Source: Paramicrobacterium sp051513965 | GTDB taxonomy: Bacteria; Actinomycetota; Actinomycetes; Actinomycetales; Microbacteriaceae | Assembly: GCF_051513965.1 (NCBI RefSeq) | Contig: NZ_CP195847.1 | Coordinates: 1,178,001-1,242,000, forward strand | Direction: 5' to 3' | DNA length: 64,000 bases | Shown here: positions 7,526-16,566 of the stretch, piece after piece | How the letters are laid out: every line of letters starts with the position of its first letter | Position numbering within the stretch: position 1 is the first letter of the stretch | Made by a program: the position numbers and the translations under genes | The notes under the pieces: model-generated | The model's input: only the letters and a program-made list of their open reading frames with translations | Told to the model about the DNA's origin: nothing | Databases searched by the model: none

Positions 7526-7888
7526 ATGCGAGAGAGCACAATAGAGTTCGGTGCGCGTGGAGAAGAAGCCGCATCTGACTACCTGAGAGCACGCGGCTAC
7601 GACATACTCGCCCGCAACTGGCGGACTGGTCGTGGCGAGGTCGACATCGTAGCTCGGGACGGCGAGACCGCCGTCATCGTGGAGGTCAAGACTCGAGCTG
7701 GAACAGGCTTCGGTCATCCCTTCGAAGCCATCACGCGTGAGAAGGCCGCCCGCCTTCGGATGCTCGCGGGGCTCTGGTGTCGTGAAACTGGTTGGACTGG
7801 TCGGTCTGTCCGTATCGACGCGATCGGAGTCCTCTGGGCGAGAGGGAGTTCACGCCCGACGATCGAGCATCTGATCGAGGTGTGTTGA
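7526..7888 (+). CDS. YraN family (UPF0102) endonuclease-like protein
   Basis: A 120-aa protein of the YraN/UPF0102 family, with a restriction-endonuclease-like fold. The conserved segments are FGARGEEAASDYLRARGY, ILARNWRTGRGEVDIVARDG with the Glu-Asp pair, and VEVKTRAG with the E-x-K. Function is unproven in most species. The stop codon overlaps the comM start by one base (TGATG at 7886-7890), which indicates coupled translation with comM and dprA; this trio is common in bacteria. Confidence 0.92.
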   Translation: MRESTIEFGARGEEAASDYLRARGYDILARNWRTGRGEVDIVARDGETAVIVEVKTRAGTGFGHPFEAITREKAARLRMLAGLWCRETGWTGRSVRIDAIGVLWARGSSRPTIEHLIEVC

Positions 7889-9426
7889 TGAGCATCGCCA
7901 GAACGTGGTCCATTGCGCTTATCGGACTCTCGGGGACGTTGGTTGAGGTGGAAGCCGACATCTCGGCTCAGCTCCCAGCATTTGTGATCATCGGGCTCGG
8001 AGACCGCTCTCTTCGCGAGGCGGAGGGCCGGGTCAGGCAAGCAGCATCGAACTCCGGGTGTCGCCTCTCTCCGCGACGCATCACAGTGAACCTCTCGCCC
8101 GCGAGCCTTCCGAAGCAGGGGTCTTCGTTCGACCTGTCCATCGCGATCGCCTGTCTTGCGGCGGACGGAGTCGTGTCGCGAACATCTGTAGACCAGGTGG
8201 TCCACTTGGGGGAGCTGGGCCTTGACGGTCGACTGCGCCCTGTACGGGGCGTGCTTCCGGCAGTTCGGGCGGCGGTGAAAGAAGGACGCACGAGGGTGAT
8301 GGTGCCGTTCGGCAACGCTGACGAGGCGCGACTCGTTCCGGGTGCAACTGTCATCCCGGTTCGATCACTTCGTGACGCGGCGATCTTCCACGGTGCGGAT
8401 ATCGAGGAGCGGGAGGTAGACCCCGTGCTGAGTCCGGCTGAGCAGCCGACGAGCATCGAGGGCCTCGATGTTGCGGACGTGGTGGGGCAGCAGGACGCGA
8501 TCGCGGCACTGGAGGTCGCGGCCGCGGGAGGCCATCACCTGATGATGGTGGGCCCGCCGGGCGCGGGTAAGACAATGCTGGCTGAACGGTTGCCCACGAT
8601 TCTGCCCGATCTGACGGTTGACGAGGCTCTCGAAGCCGCAAGCGTTCGCTCCCTTGCCGGTGAGGCGCCCGGCGATGCGCTGCGAGTCCGCCCAGGATTC
8701 GAAGCGCCCCATCACACTGCCACAGCGGCATCGATCATCGGCGGTGGTAGCGGAATGATCCGACCCGGCGCAGCCGCACGCGCTGCCCATGGTGTGCTGT
8801 TTCTCGACGAGGCTCCGGAATTTCCTCGAACAGTTCTCGATGCGCTGCGTCAGCCTCTCGAGAGCGGCTCGATCATCATCCACCGCGCACAGTCTGTAGC
8901 GACGTTTCCCGGCAGTTTTCAACTGGTTCTCGCGGCGAATCCGTGTCCATGCGGAAGCTTCGGCTCGCCCGATGCCGAGTGCACCTGCTCGGCGCTCTCG
9001 ATCCAACGATATATGGGCAGACTCTCCGGTCCGCTCAGGGATCGCGTCGACATCCAGCTGTCGGTGCCGAGGGTCTCGGCACTTCAACTGCGCGTCACTG
9101 ACTCCGAGAGAAGCGATTCGGTGACGAGCAGCGAAATGCGCTGTCGAGTGGCGGCAGCGCGGCGCGCTGCAGCTGAACGGCTGCGAGGTACGCCGTGGAC
9201 CAGGAATGCTGAGGTGCCCGGAGCGTGGCTTCGAGGCAAGGGCAGGCTGTCGCCGAAGGTGCTCGCGCCGCTCGATCGCGCATTCGATCGCGGTGCTCTC
9301 ACAATGCGCGGATATAACCGCGTGCTTCGACTCGCATGGAGCGTGTGCGACTTGGACCAGCAGTCAATCCCGGGTGCAGACCACGTGGGACGTGCTCTGT
9401 ATCTGAGACGAGGAGGATCGTGGTGA
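7888..9426 (+). CDS. comM: ComM/YifB family Mg-chelatase-like AAA+ ATPase
   Basis: ComM is a hexameric helicase that promotes branch migration during natural transformation in Haemophilus and Vibrio; in other bacteria its role is less clear. The product is 512 aa from ATG 7888. The N-terminal ChlI-type domain (about 1-190) is followed by an AAA+ module with Walker A GPPGAGKTMLAERLP (Lys228) and Walker B VLFLDEAPEF. NPCPCG and CTCS form the typical cysteine-bearing insert. The C-terminal Mg_chelatase domain ends in LRLAWSVCDL. It overlaps dprA by 4 bases, so comM and dprA are expressed together. Confidence 0.94.
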   Translation: MSIARTWSIALIGLSGTLVEVEADISAQLPAFVIIGLGDRSLREAEGRVRQAASNSGCRLSPRRITVNLSPASLPKQGSSFDLSIAIACLAADGVVSRTSVDQVVHLGELGLDGRLRPVRGVLPAVRAAVKEGRTRVMVPFGNADEARLVPGATVIPVRSLRDAAIFHGADIEEREVDPVLSPAEQPTSIEGLDVADVVGQQDAIAALEVAAAGGHHLMMVGPPGAGKTMLAERLPTILPDLTVDEALEAASVRSLAGEAPGDALRVRPGFEAPHHTATAASIIGGGSGMIRPGAAARAAHGVLFLDEAPEFPRTVLDALRQPLESGSIIIHRAQSVATFPGSFQLVLAANPCPCGSFGSPDAECTCSALSIQRYMGRLSGPLRDRVDIQLSVPRVSALQLRVTDSERSDSVTSSEMRCRVAAARRAAAERLRGTPWTRNAEVPGAWLRGKGRLSPKVLAPLDRAFDRGALTMRGYNRVLRLAWSVCDLDQQSIPGADHVGRALYLRRGGSW

Positions 9427-10568
9427 GTGATGAACGTCTGGCGCGAGCGCGCTGGGGAGGAGTGGCGGAGCCGGGGGACAGGATGGCGCACACGCTCATC
9501 GAAACGCTTGGGGCTGTTGACGCCCTCGATCTCGTCGCCACGCATCCCGACCCCGATGATGTCTTGGTGGAACTCCGGAGAGGAGGGTACCCCGTCGCGG
9601 ACGACGACGACGATCTCCTCAGCGAGCTGACGAGGGCGCTTGCACGCTGGTGCAGCAGAGTCGACGCAGCCAAGACCCGCGATGCGCTCGGCGCCGGCGA
9701 GCCGTCGGGGGCGCGATTCATCATTCCCGATGATGCCGAGTGGCCGCGACAGCTCAACGACCTTGGCGAGCACGCACCCATCGGCCTCTGGGTGCTCGGC
9801 GACGCCGCGGCGCTTCAGACACCGGGCATCGCCATGGTCGGTTCCCGCAAAAGCTCCGACTATGGCATCCACTGCGCGACTGAGCTCACCGCGGGGCTTG
9901 TCTCGCACGGGCTCTCGATCATCTCCGGTGCCGCGTTCGGCATCGACAAAGTCGCACACCGCACAGCACTCCTCACGGGAGGCACCACAGTGGCCTTCAT
10001 GGCTGGAGGCGTCGATCGGCCGTATCCCAAAGACCATGAGGGGCTTCTGCAGGAGATCACACGTCATGGCGCTGTTGTCAGCGAAATGCCATGCGACGGC
10101 CAGCCCTCGAAGTGGCGGTTCCTGCAGCGAAATCGACTGATCGCAGCGCAGGCTGCCGCAACCATCGTCGTCGAAGCCGGATGGCGAAGCGGGGCCCTCA
10201 ACACGGCGGCGCATGCAAGCACTGTCGGTCGTCCGTATGCCGCAGTTCCCGGACCGATCACCAGTGCGCTTTCAGCTGGGTGCCATCGACTTCTTCGTGA
10301 GCGAAGCGCCATCTGCGTGACCTCCGCTGACGAGATAATCGAACTCGCAGGGTTCGGAGGCCCTCTCGAACTGCCCCTCGACTGGCGTGACCCTCGAGAG
10401 ACCCGCGTGCTCGACGCCCTCAGCTCACGCCGTCGACGGAGTCCGCGGGAGATCGCTGAGCACAGCGGTCTGCCTCTCGACGAGGTGCGAGCCACTCTCG
10501 GAGTCCTCGAGCTTGCGGGAGCCGTGGATGTGACTGCAGATGGATGGAGGTTCATGGGCCGTCGGTGA
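9423..10568 (+). CDS. dprA: DNA-processing protein DprA (Smf)
   Basis: DprA loads RecA on incoming single-stranded DNA during transformation. The product is 381 aa from GTG 9423, which overlaps the comM stop. The Rossmann-like core has MVGSRKSSDYG, SGAAFGIDKVAHR, GGVDRPYPK and RNRLIAAQA, all DprA hallmarks. A winged-helix C-terminus (about residues 315-381) matches the DprA DML1-like domain. With yraN and comM upstream and xerC downstream, the block looks like a DNA uptake and recombination operon, although no uptake pilus genes are in the window. Confidence 0.95.
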   Translation: MSDERLARARWGGVAEPGDRMAHTLIETLGAVDALDLVATHPDPDDVLVELRRGGYPVADDDDDLLSELTRALARWCSRVDAAKTRDALGAGEPSGARFIIPDDAEWPRQLNDLGEHAPIGLWVLGDAAALQTPGIAMVGSRKSSDYGIHCATELTAGLVSHGLSIISGAAFGIDKVAHRTALLTGGTTVAFMAGGVDRPYPKDHEGLLQEITRHGAVVSEMPCDGQPSKWRFLQRNRLIAAQAAATIVVEAGWRSGALNTAAHASTVGRPYAAVPGPITSALSAGCHRLLRERSAICVTSADEIIELAGFGGPLELPLDWRDPRETRVLDALSSRRRRSPREIAEHSGLPLDEVRATLGVLELAGAVDVTADGWRFMGRR

Positions 10569-10609
10569 GCCTGTCATCGCCCGGGTGTTGCGAGCGAGAA
10601 TATGGGGGT

Positions 10610-11527
10610 ATGGAGCTCACAGCAGCGATTGAGCAGTTCGTCGACGCCGCAAAGGTGGAGCGCAACTACTCTGCGCAGACGATCCGCGCATATTCGACCG
10701 ATCTCCACGAGTTCGTCGAATGGGCGTGCAGCGAGGGTGAAACGACAACGGATGGTCTCGCACTCGATCTCTACCGCGACTGGCTCTGGTCCCTGTCGAA
10801 GCGAGGGCTTGCGCAGTCGACGATCGCACGGAGATCGGCAACACTTCGAAGCTGGTCGCGGTGGCTCTGGCGAGAGGGAGCCACAGCGACGGATACGGCA
10901 GCTCGTCTGCGCTCGCCGAAGACCGGTCAGCATCTGCCGACCGTGGTCCCGCAGGAGGTGCTCAGAAGTCTCTTCCGCACGCTCGCGGACGCGGCATCCG
11001 ATGGAGACCCCATCGCTGTTCGAGATCGGGCGATCGTCGAACTGCTGTACGCAGCGGGCCTGCGTGTCTCCGAACTGTGCGGACTCGACCGAGGTGACAT
11101 CGACCTCGATCGTTTGACAGTGCGCGTCACAGGCAAAGGGGCGAAGCAGCGTGTGGTTCCCTTCGGAGTCCCAGCGCAGTCGGCGATCGTGGATTATCTG
11201 CGGATGAGCAGAGAGGAACTGCGCGCTCGCCGTGACCCACCGACCGAGGATGGAGCGCTGTTCCTCGGTGCACGGGGCGGCCGTCTCAGCGCACGCTCCG
11301 CCTATTCGGTGATCTCTCGGATGCTGTCTGAGCTACCTTCTGCAAGCGGTGTCGGGCCTCACACGCTGAGACACTCAGCGGCGACCCACTTGCTCGACGG
11401 GGGAGCAGACCTGCGTTCAGTGCAGGAGATGCTGGGGCATTCCAGTCTGGGGACGACGCAGATCTACACACATGTCTCGACGGAGCGCCTCCGCGAGAGC
11501 TACCGGCTTGCCCATCCACGCGCGTAG
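10610..11527 (+). CDS. xerC: Tyrosine recombinase XerC
   Basis: Site-specific recombinase that resolves chromosome dimers at dif with XerD. The product is 305 aa. The N-terminal SAM-like core-binding domain covers about residues 1-95 and the catalytic domain the rest. Catalytic residues are visible: Arg in AAGLRVSELCGL, Lys in GKGAKQRVVPFG, His-x-x-Arg in HTLRHSAATHLL, and the nucleophile Tyr in TTQIYTHVS. ATG 10610 is chosen; GAGAAT 8 bases before it could be a -10. Actinobacteria usually have both XerC and XerD; the XerC name is from the dprA-linked position. Confidence 0.92.
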   Translation: MELTAAIEQFVDAAKVERNYSAQTIRAYSTDLHEFVEWACSEGETTTDGLALDLYRDWLWSLSKRGLAQSTIARRSATLRSWSRWLWREGATATDTAARLRSPKTGQHLPTVVPQEVLRSLFRTLADAASDGDPIAVRDRAIVELLYAAGLRVSELCGLDRGDIDLDRLTVRVTGKGAKQRVVPFGVPAQSAIVDYLRMSREELRARRDPPTEDGALFLGARGGRLSARSAYSVISRMLSELPSASGVGPHTLRHSAATHLLDGGADLRSVQEMLGHSSLGTTQIYTHVSTERLRESYRLAHPRA

Positions 11528-11535
11528 CGCAAGGA

Positions 11536-12087
11536 TCAGCCCAACGGGAGGAGAACGGCACGCTCGAGCTCGCCGAAATACAGGAGCGGATTCACATATC
11601 TTCCGTTGACCCGAACTCCGACGTGGACGCACGTGGACTGGCAGTGCGGCCCCGTCGTGACCTCGCCGATCGGGTCTCCAGCCTGGACAGCATCGCCTTC
11701 GTCCACCATCGGTCGAACGGCCTCGTAGCTGCTCAGCACGTCAGAGCCGTGGTCGAGCGTGATGACGGGCCGATTCACCACGACACCGGCGAAAGCCACG
11801 CGGCCGTCCGCAGGTGCTCGAACCACGAGATGCTCGTGGGCAGGCAGATCGATCCCACGGTGCCCCGGTCCCCATGGCGAAGTCGGTGCCTGGAATGCGC
11901 GCTCGACCGAGTGAGGGCCGTCGATCGGCCACAGCCAATCGGCTGCTGGGCGTGATGTTGACCACGCCGTCGTCGGCGAAGCCGTCGCCTGCGCGGCGTC
12001 GACCGGTGCCGATGCAACGAGCGGGAATGTGAGCACGAACGCGAACAGGAGATGACGCCAAGGAAACTGGGGGCTAGAACGTGTCAT
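11536..12087 (-). CDS. Secreted M23-family peptidase-like protein
   Basis: The 183-aa product has a signal peptide (about residues 1-32, hydrophobic LLFAFVLTFPLVASA before the cleavage region). The mature part is a LytM/M23 domain. The metal-ligand motif HRGIDLPA is intact. The second motif reads CVHVGVRVNG, so the usual first His of H-x-H is Cys while the ligand His remains. M23 enzymes cut peptidoglycan cross-bridges; a change at the catalytic His may weaken or alter this. It lies divergent from rpsB and convergent with xerC, a position conserved in Actinobacteria. Confidence 0.85.
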   Translation of the reverse strand: MTRSSPQFPWRHLLFAFVLTFPLVASAPVDAAQATASPTTAWSTSRPAADWLWPIDGPHSVERAFQAPTSPWGPGHRGIDLPAHEHLVVRAPADGRVAFAGVVVNRPVITLDHGSDVLSSYEAVRPMVDEGDAVQAGDPIGEVTTGPHCQSTCVHVGVRVNGRYVNPLLYFGELERAVLLPLG

Positions 12088-12186
12088 GCCGACAGCATCC
12101 TGCCATTCCATCTCGGCCGGGACGGAGCGTAAGCGATCGGTGGAAAGCAGCCTGATGTGCGAGCCTGTGGGCGACAGCTCGCATGC

Positions 12187-12366
12187 TAGAATTCTCGGAG
12201 CATCCCGTATGTCGGGATGACTACGCGTGCCATCACGGTTTCTGCACCCATCGGTCGTCGTTCCTCGGAATGACGTGGGTGTGCGCCGGGCACCAGGACT
12301 GCGGCTCAGTCGCCGCACAATCAACCGCAAGAGGCGCATATCCGCGCCAGAACAGGAGACACGGCA
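12187..12366 (+). promoter_or_regulatory. rpsB promoter and leader region
   Basis: TAGAAT at 12187-12192 is the best -10 in the divergent region. A transcript from there would have a leader of about 170 nt before ATG 12367. The leader contains a short hairpin (CATCCCG/CGGGATG at about 12201-12219) and a ribosome site AGGAG just before the gene. S2 autoregulation is known in other bacteria; no specific known leader motif was recognised here. Confidence 0.4.
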
Positions 12367-13239
12367 ATGGCCGTCGTAACAATCCGCCAGCTGCTCGACA
12401 GCGGCGTCCACTTCGGGCACCAGACCCGCCGCTGGAACCCCAAGATGAAGCGCTTCATCTTCACCGAGCGCTCCGGCATCTACATCATCGACCTGCAGCA
12501 GTCGCTCGCCTACATCGACCGCGCATACGACTTCGTCAAGGAGACCGTCGCGCACGGCGGAACGATCCTCTTCGTCGGAACGAAGAAGCAGGCGCAGGAG
12601 TCCATCGCCGAGCAGGCCACCCGTGTCGGTCAGCCGTACGTGAACCAGCGCTGGCTCGGCGGCCTTCTCACCAACTTCCAGACGGTTTCGAAGCGTCTGG
12701 CTCGCATGAAGGAGCTTGAGGAGCTCGACTACGACGACGCGTCGAAGTCTGGGTTCACCAAGAAGGAGCTTCTCATCAAGAAGCGCGAGCTCGACAAGCT
12801 GCACAAGTCGCTCGGTGGAATCCGCAACCTCACCAAGACCCCGTCGGCGCTCTGGGTCGTCGACACCAAGAAGGAGCACCTCGCAATCGACGAGGCGCGC
12901 AAGCTCGGCATCCCCGTGGTCGCGATCCTCGACACGAACTGCGACCCCGACGAGGTTACGTACCCCATCCCCGGCAACGATGACGCGATCCGCTCGGTCA
13001 GCCTCCTGACCCGCATCGTCGCGGACGCCGCTGCTGAGGGCCTCATCCAGCGTCACCAGAAGCCCGCAGAAGGCGCCGAGCAGGCTGAGCCGCTCGCGGA
13101 GTGGGAGCAGGAGCTCCTCGCAGCCGGTGAAAAGACTGAGCCTGCCGCTGAGGCAGAGGCCCCGGCTGCCGAGGCCGCTGATGAGAAGAGCGAGCCGGCT
13201 GCAGAGCAGGCCGCTCCCGCTGCAGACGACGCAAAGTAA
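12367..13239 (+). CDS. rpsB: 30S ribosomal protein S2
   Basis: S2 binds the neck of the 30S subunit. The product is 290 aa, longer than the roughly 240 aa of E. coli, because the last 50 residues are an Ala/Glu/Pro-rich acidic tail. The core is diagnostic: LLDSGVHFGHQTRRWNPKM, LFVGTKKQAQESI, QRWLGGLLTNFQT and GIPVVAILDTNCDP. It is followed 33 bp later by tsf, the universal partner. Confidence 0.98.
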   Translation: MAVVTIRQLLDSGVHFGHQTRRWNPKMKRFIFTERSGIYIIDLQQSLAYIDRAYDFVKETVAHGGTILFVGTKKQAQESIAEQATRVGQPYVNQRWLGGLLTNFQTVSKRLARMKELEELDYDDASKSGFTKKELLIKKRELDKLHKSLGGIRNLTKTPSALWVVDTKKEHLAIDEARKLGIPVVAILDTNCDPDEVTYPIPGNDDAIRSVSLLTRIVADAAAEGLIQRHQKPAEGAEQAEPLAEWEQELLAAGEKTEPAAEAEAPAAEAADEKSEPAAEQAAPAADDAK

Positions 13240-13272
13240 AAGTCCACCTTCCTATCTGAGGAGTTCCACACA

Positions 13273-14100
13273 ATGGCAAACTTCAGCATTGCCGACCTGA
13301 AGATGCTGCGCGAGCAGCTCGGCACCGGAATGGCCGACACGAAGGCTGCTCTGGTCGAGGCAGACGGCGACATCGAGAAGGCGACGGAGATCCTCCGCCT
13401 GAAGGGAGCGAAGGGCAACGCCAAGCGGGCCGATCGCTCCACGAGCGAAGGCCTCGTGGTCTCCCGTGAGGTCGCGGGCGCAGCGACGCTGATCGAGCTC
13501 GCATGCGAGACCGACTTCGTCGCCAAGAACCAGAAGTTCATTGACCTGGCCGACAAGGTCGCGGACGCAGTCTCGGCAGCGTCGGCTTCGACGGTCGATG
13601 AGGGACTCGCTGCCGACGCTGACGGAAAGACCGTCGGTGACGCGATCAGTGAGCAGGCCGCGACCATCGGCGAGAAGATCGAGCTTCGTCGCGTCGTGCG
13701 TGTCGAGGGTGAGAACTTCGCCGTCTACCTGCACCGCACTTCGAAGGATCTTCCGCCTCAGATCGGCGTCGCCGTTGCTTACACAGGCGACGACGCAGAG
13801 ACCGCTCGTGCGATCGCTCAGCACATCGCGATGTTCGACCCGAGCTACCTCAACGTCGACGATGTCCCCGCGGACGTCCTCGACAAGGAGCGGGAGATCG
13901 TCACTGAGATTTCCCGCAACGAGGGCAAGCCAGAGGCTGCGCTTCCGAAGATCATCGAGGGGCGCCTCGGTGGCTTCCTCAAGCAGGTCGTCCTTGTCGA
14001 GCAGGCCTACGCCCGCGACAGCAAGGTACAGGTCAAGAAGGTTCTCGAGGACGCTGGTCTCACGGTGACGGGCTTCGCCCGCATCAAGGTCGGCGCGTAA
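13273..14100 (+). CDS. tsf: Elongation factor Ts
   Basis: EF-Ts exchanges GDP for GTP on EF-Tu. The 275-aa product starts MANFSIADLKMLREQLGTGM with the UBA-like domain and the signature GTGMADTKAALVEADGD; the dimerisation core region CETDFVAKNQKF follows. The ribosome site GAGGAG precedes ATG 13273. A strong terminator-like hairpin lies just downstream at 14111-14149. Confidence 0.98.
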   Translation: MANFSIADLKMLREQLGTGMADTKAALVEADGDIEKATEILRLKGAKGNAKRADRSTSEGLVVSREVAGAATLIELACETDFVAKNQKFIDLADKVADAVSAASASTVDEGLAADADGKTVGDAISEQAATIGEKIELRRVVRVEGENFAVYLHRTSKDLPPQIGVAVAYTGDDAETARAIAQHIAMFDPSYLNVDDVPADVLDKEREIVTEISRNEGKPEAALPKIIEGRLGGFLKQVVLVEQAYARDSKVQVKKVLEDAGLTVTGFARIKVGA

Positions 14101-14110
14101 GAGCCTCAGA

Positions 14111-14149
14111 GGAGTCCGGGTTGCAGATATGCGACCCGGACTCCTTTCT
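14111..14149 (+). terminator. Intrinsic terminator after tsf
   Basis: GGAGTCCGGGT (14111-14121) pairs exactly with ACCCGGACTCC (14134-14144), with a 12-base loop, followed by TTTCT. It ends the rpsB-tsf unit 10 bp after the stop codon. Confidence 0.8.
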
Positions 14150-14214
14150 GTGTGCGCTCATAGCCGACACACAGTAGTTTGAATAGGAAGTCGACCGGAA
14201 GGGTGTCAGTTCGT

Positions 14215-14925
14215 ATGTCGGAGAAGAAGCGCAGGGTTCTGCTCAAGCTGTCAGGCGAAGCGTTCGGAGGAGGCCGGCTCGGCGTCAACCCGGATGTGGT
14301 CGGGAACATCGCGCGCGAGATCGCCGAGGCTGCGGCTGACGTCGAAATCGCGATCGTCGTGGGCGGCGGCAACTTCTTCCGCGGAGCTGAGCTCTCCGAG
14401 CGGGGCATGGAGCGTGGGCGAGCCGATTACATGGGAATGCTCGGCACAGTGATGAACGCCCTCGCTCTTCAGGACTTCCTTGAGCAGGCTGGAGCAACCA
14501 CTCGCGTCCAATCGGCCATCGAGATGACGCAGGTCGCTGAGCCTTACATTCCACGACGTGCTGAACGCCACCTCGAGAAAGGCCGTGTCGTCATCTTCGG
14601 CGCTGGTGCGGGGCTCCCGTACTTCTCGACGGACACGGTCGCTGCGCAGCGCGCGCTCGAGATCGGTGCGGATGTCGTCCTCGTCGCGAAGAACGGTGTA
14701 GATGGTGTCTACACGGCGGATCCTCGCACGAATGCTGACGCCACACTGATCGATCGGATCACATACCAAGACGCTCTTCAGCAGGGCCTCAAAGTCGTCG
14801 ATTCCACGGCGTTCAGCCTGTGCATGGACAACCACATGCCGATGCAGGTGTTCGGGATGGAGCCCTCGGGCAACGTCACGAAGGCGCTGCGTGGCAGTGA
14901 GATGGGCACCTTCGTCAGCAACTAG
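14215..14925 (+). CDS. pyrH: Uridylate kinase (UMP kinase)
   Basis: PyrH phosphorylates UMP to UDP and belongs to the amino acid kinase superfamily. The 236-aa product shows RRVLLKLSGEAFGG, IAIVVGGGNFFRG, ERGRADYMGMLGTVMNA and VVLVAKNGVDGVYTADP. The start is ATG 14215, 11 bases after GGAAGGG; the GTG 12 bases upstream is too close to that site. Followed by frr after 36 bp as in nearly all bacteria. Confidence 0.97.
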   Translation: MSEKKRRVLLKLSGEAFGGGRLGVNPDVVGNIAREIAEAAADVEIAIVVGGGNFFRGAELSERGMERGRADYMGMLGTVMNALALQDFLEQAGATTRVQSAIEMTQVAEPYIPRRAERHLEKGRVVIFGAGAGLPYFSTDTVAAQRALEIGADVVLVAKNGVDGVYTADPRTNADATLIDRITYQDALQQGLKVVDSTAFSLCMDNHMPMQVFGMEPSGNVTKALRGSEMGTFVSN

Positions 14926-14961
14926 ACTGGATCGAGCCCACCAGACGAGAAGGAGCGACGA

Positions 14962-15516
14962 GTGATCGCCGAAGTATTGAGTGAGACGTCAGTAAAGATG
15001 GACAAAGCCGTCGAGGTCGCGAAGGAGGACTTCGCGACTGTGCGGTCAGGACGCGCGAATCCCCAGCTCTTTCAGCGCCTTCTGGTCGACTACTACGGTT
15101 CTCCGACACCGCTCGAGCAGCTCGCCTCGGTGAACAACACGGATGCTCGATCAATCGTGATCACTCCGTATGACAAGTCCGCGATGAAAGAGATCGAACA
15201 GGCGATTCGCGACGCACCGAACCTGGGTGTGAACCCGACCAATGACGGTCAGATCATCCGCGTCACAATGCCAGAGCTGACGGAGGAGCGTCGTAAGGAG
15301 TACGTGAAGCTCGTTCGAAGCAAGGGCGAAGACGCTCGAGTGTCTGTTCGCAACATCCGCCGCAAGGGAAAAGACGATCTGGATGCTCTGAAGGGCGAGC
15401 TCGGCGATGACGAGGTCGCTCGCGGTGAGAAGGAGCTCGAGCAGATCACGAAGGCGCACACCGACGCGATCGACGAAGCGCTCAAGCGTAAAGAAGCCGA
15501 GCTTCTCGAGGTCTGA
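14962..15516 (+). CDS. frr: Ribosome recycling factor
   Basis: RRF splits the post-termination ribosome with EF-G. The 184-aa product is full length and shows MDKAVEVAKEDFATVRSGRAN, PLEQLASVN and IRRKGKDDLDALKGE. The start is GTG 14962, with GAGAAGGAG at about 14947-14955. Confidence 0.98.
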   Translation: MIAEVLSETSVKMDKAVEVAKEDFATVRSGRANPQLFQRLLVDYYGSPTPLEQLASVNNTDARSIVITPYDKSAMKEIEQAIRDAPNLGVNPTNDGQIIRVTMPELTEERRKEYVKLVRSKGEDARVSVRNIRRKGKDDLDALKGELGDDEVARGEKELEQITKAHTDAIDEALKRKEAELLEV

Positions 15517-15543
15517 GCCAGATGAACAGCTGCGGGGCGCCGA

Positions 15544-16530
15544 GTGCACACTGACGATGACGGTCAGTCGCGGAATGACTCTGTGCGACGCCGGAAGGCA
15601 GAGCTGCAGGCTCAGCTGCGACTGAAGCGAGAGGATCTCGAACGACAGGTTCGCGGTCAGCGGGAGCGTTTCGATCAAGTCAATGAGAGGATCGAAGCGC
15701 GCACCGGCCGGAACCTGATCCTCGCGATCCTCATTGGCGTCGTGCTCGGAGGCGCTCTCCTCGTCAGCCTGATCTTCGTCAAGGTGCTGTTCGCGCTTTT
15801 CGCGACTGTCATCGTGGCATTCACAGCGTTCGAACTCGCCTCCGCACTCCGAAAAGCAGGGCGGCGCGTTGATCCTGTAGCAGCGGTAATCGCGTCGGTG
15901 CTGATCGTTGGAACCGCGTATTTCATCGATGCGCCTTCTCGGGGCATGGTGCTCGCCGGGGGTGTGGCGTTCGTCATCGTCTTCCGACTCGTCGCCCAGA
16001 TGGCAAGCGGCGAGCAGCGCAGCACCGTCGAGGTACTGAGCGACATTGCGACGGCGACGTTCATCCAGCTGTACGTTCCGTGGCTCGCGAGCTTCGCCGT
16101 CGTTCTGGTGACTCAGGACGACGGAGAATGGTGGGCTCTCGCGTTCATCATCCTCGTCGTGTGCGTGGACATTGGGGCGTACGCGAGCGGACTGACGTTC
16201 GGCAAGCATCCCATGGCACCGCTGATCAGCCCGAAGAAGACGTGGGAAGGGTTTGCGGGAGCCGCGGTCTGCGTAACCATCGCGGGGGTGCTTACGGCGC
16301 TGTTCATGATCCATCAGCCGTGGTGGGTCGGCGCTCTCATCGGTCTGGCGATACTGGGAAGCGCCACGATGGGCGATCTTACCGAATCGATGATCAAGCG
16401 CGACATGGGCATCAAGGACATGAGCTCGTGGCTCCCGGGGCACGGTGGGTTTCTCGACCGACTGGATTCCATACTGCCCTCTGCAGCCGTGATGTTCGCC
16501 GCATATGCATTCCTCGCTCAAGGACAGTGA
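15544..16530 (+). CDS. cdsA: Phosphatidate cytidylyltransferase
   Basis: CdsA makes CDP-diacylglycerol, the precursor of anionic phospholipids. The 328-aa product begins with a charged region of about 60 residues with coiled-coil character, then about seven or eight membrane segments. The family signature is clear near the C-terminus: SMIKRDMGIKDMSSWLPGHG followed by GFLDRLD. The start is GTG 15544, 27 bp after frr. The CdsA product feeds the CDP-alcohol phosphatidyltransferase encoded at 45890-46507. Confidence 0.95.
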   Translation: MHTDDDGQSRNDSVRRRKAELQAQLRLKREDLERQVRGQRERFDQVNERIEARTGRNLILAILIGVVLGGALLVSLIFVKVLFALFATVIVAFTAFELASALRKAGRRVDPVAAVIASVLIVGTAYFIDAPSRGMVLAGGVAFVIVFRLVAQMASGEQRSTVEVLSDIATATFIQLYVPWLASFAVVLVTQDDGEWWALAFIILVVCVDIGAYASGLTFGKHPMAPLISPKKTWEGFAGAAVCVTIAGVLTALFMIHQPWWVGALIGLAILGSATMGDLTESMIKRDMGIKDMSSWLPGHGGFLDRLDSILPSAAVMFAAYAFLAQGQ

Positions 16531-16566
16531 GGCAGCGTTCAGCATCCTCTGGGAGAGAATGACATC

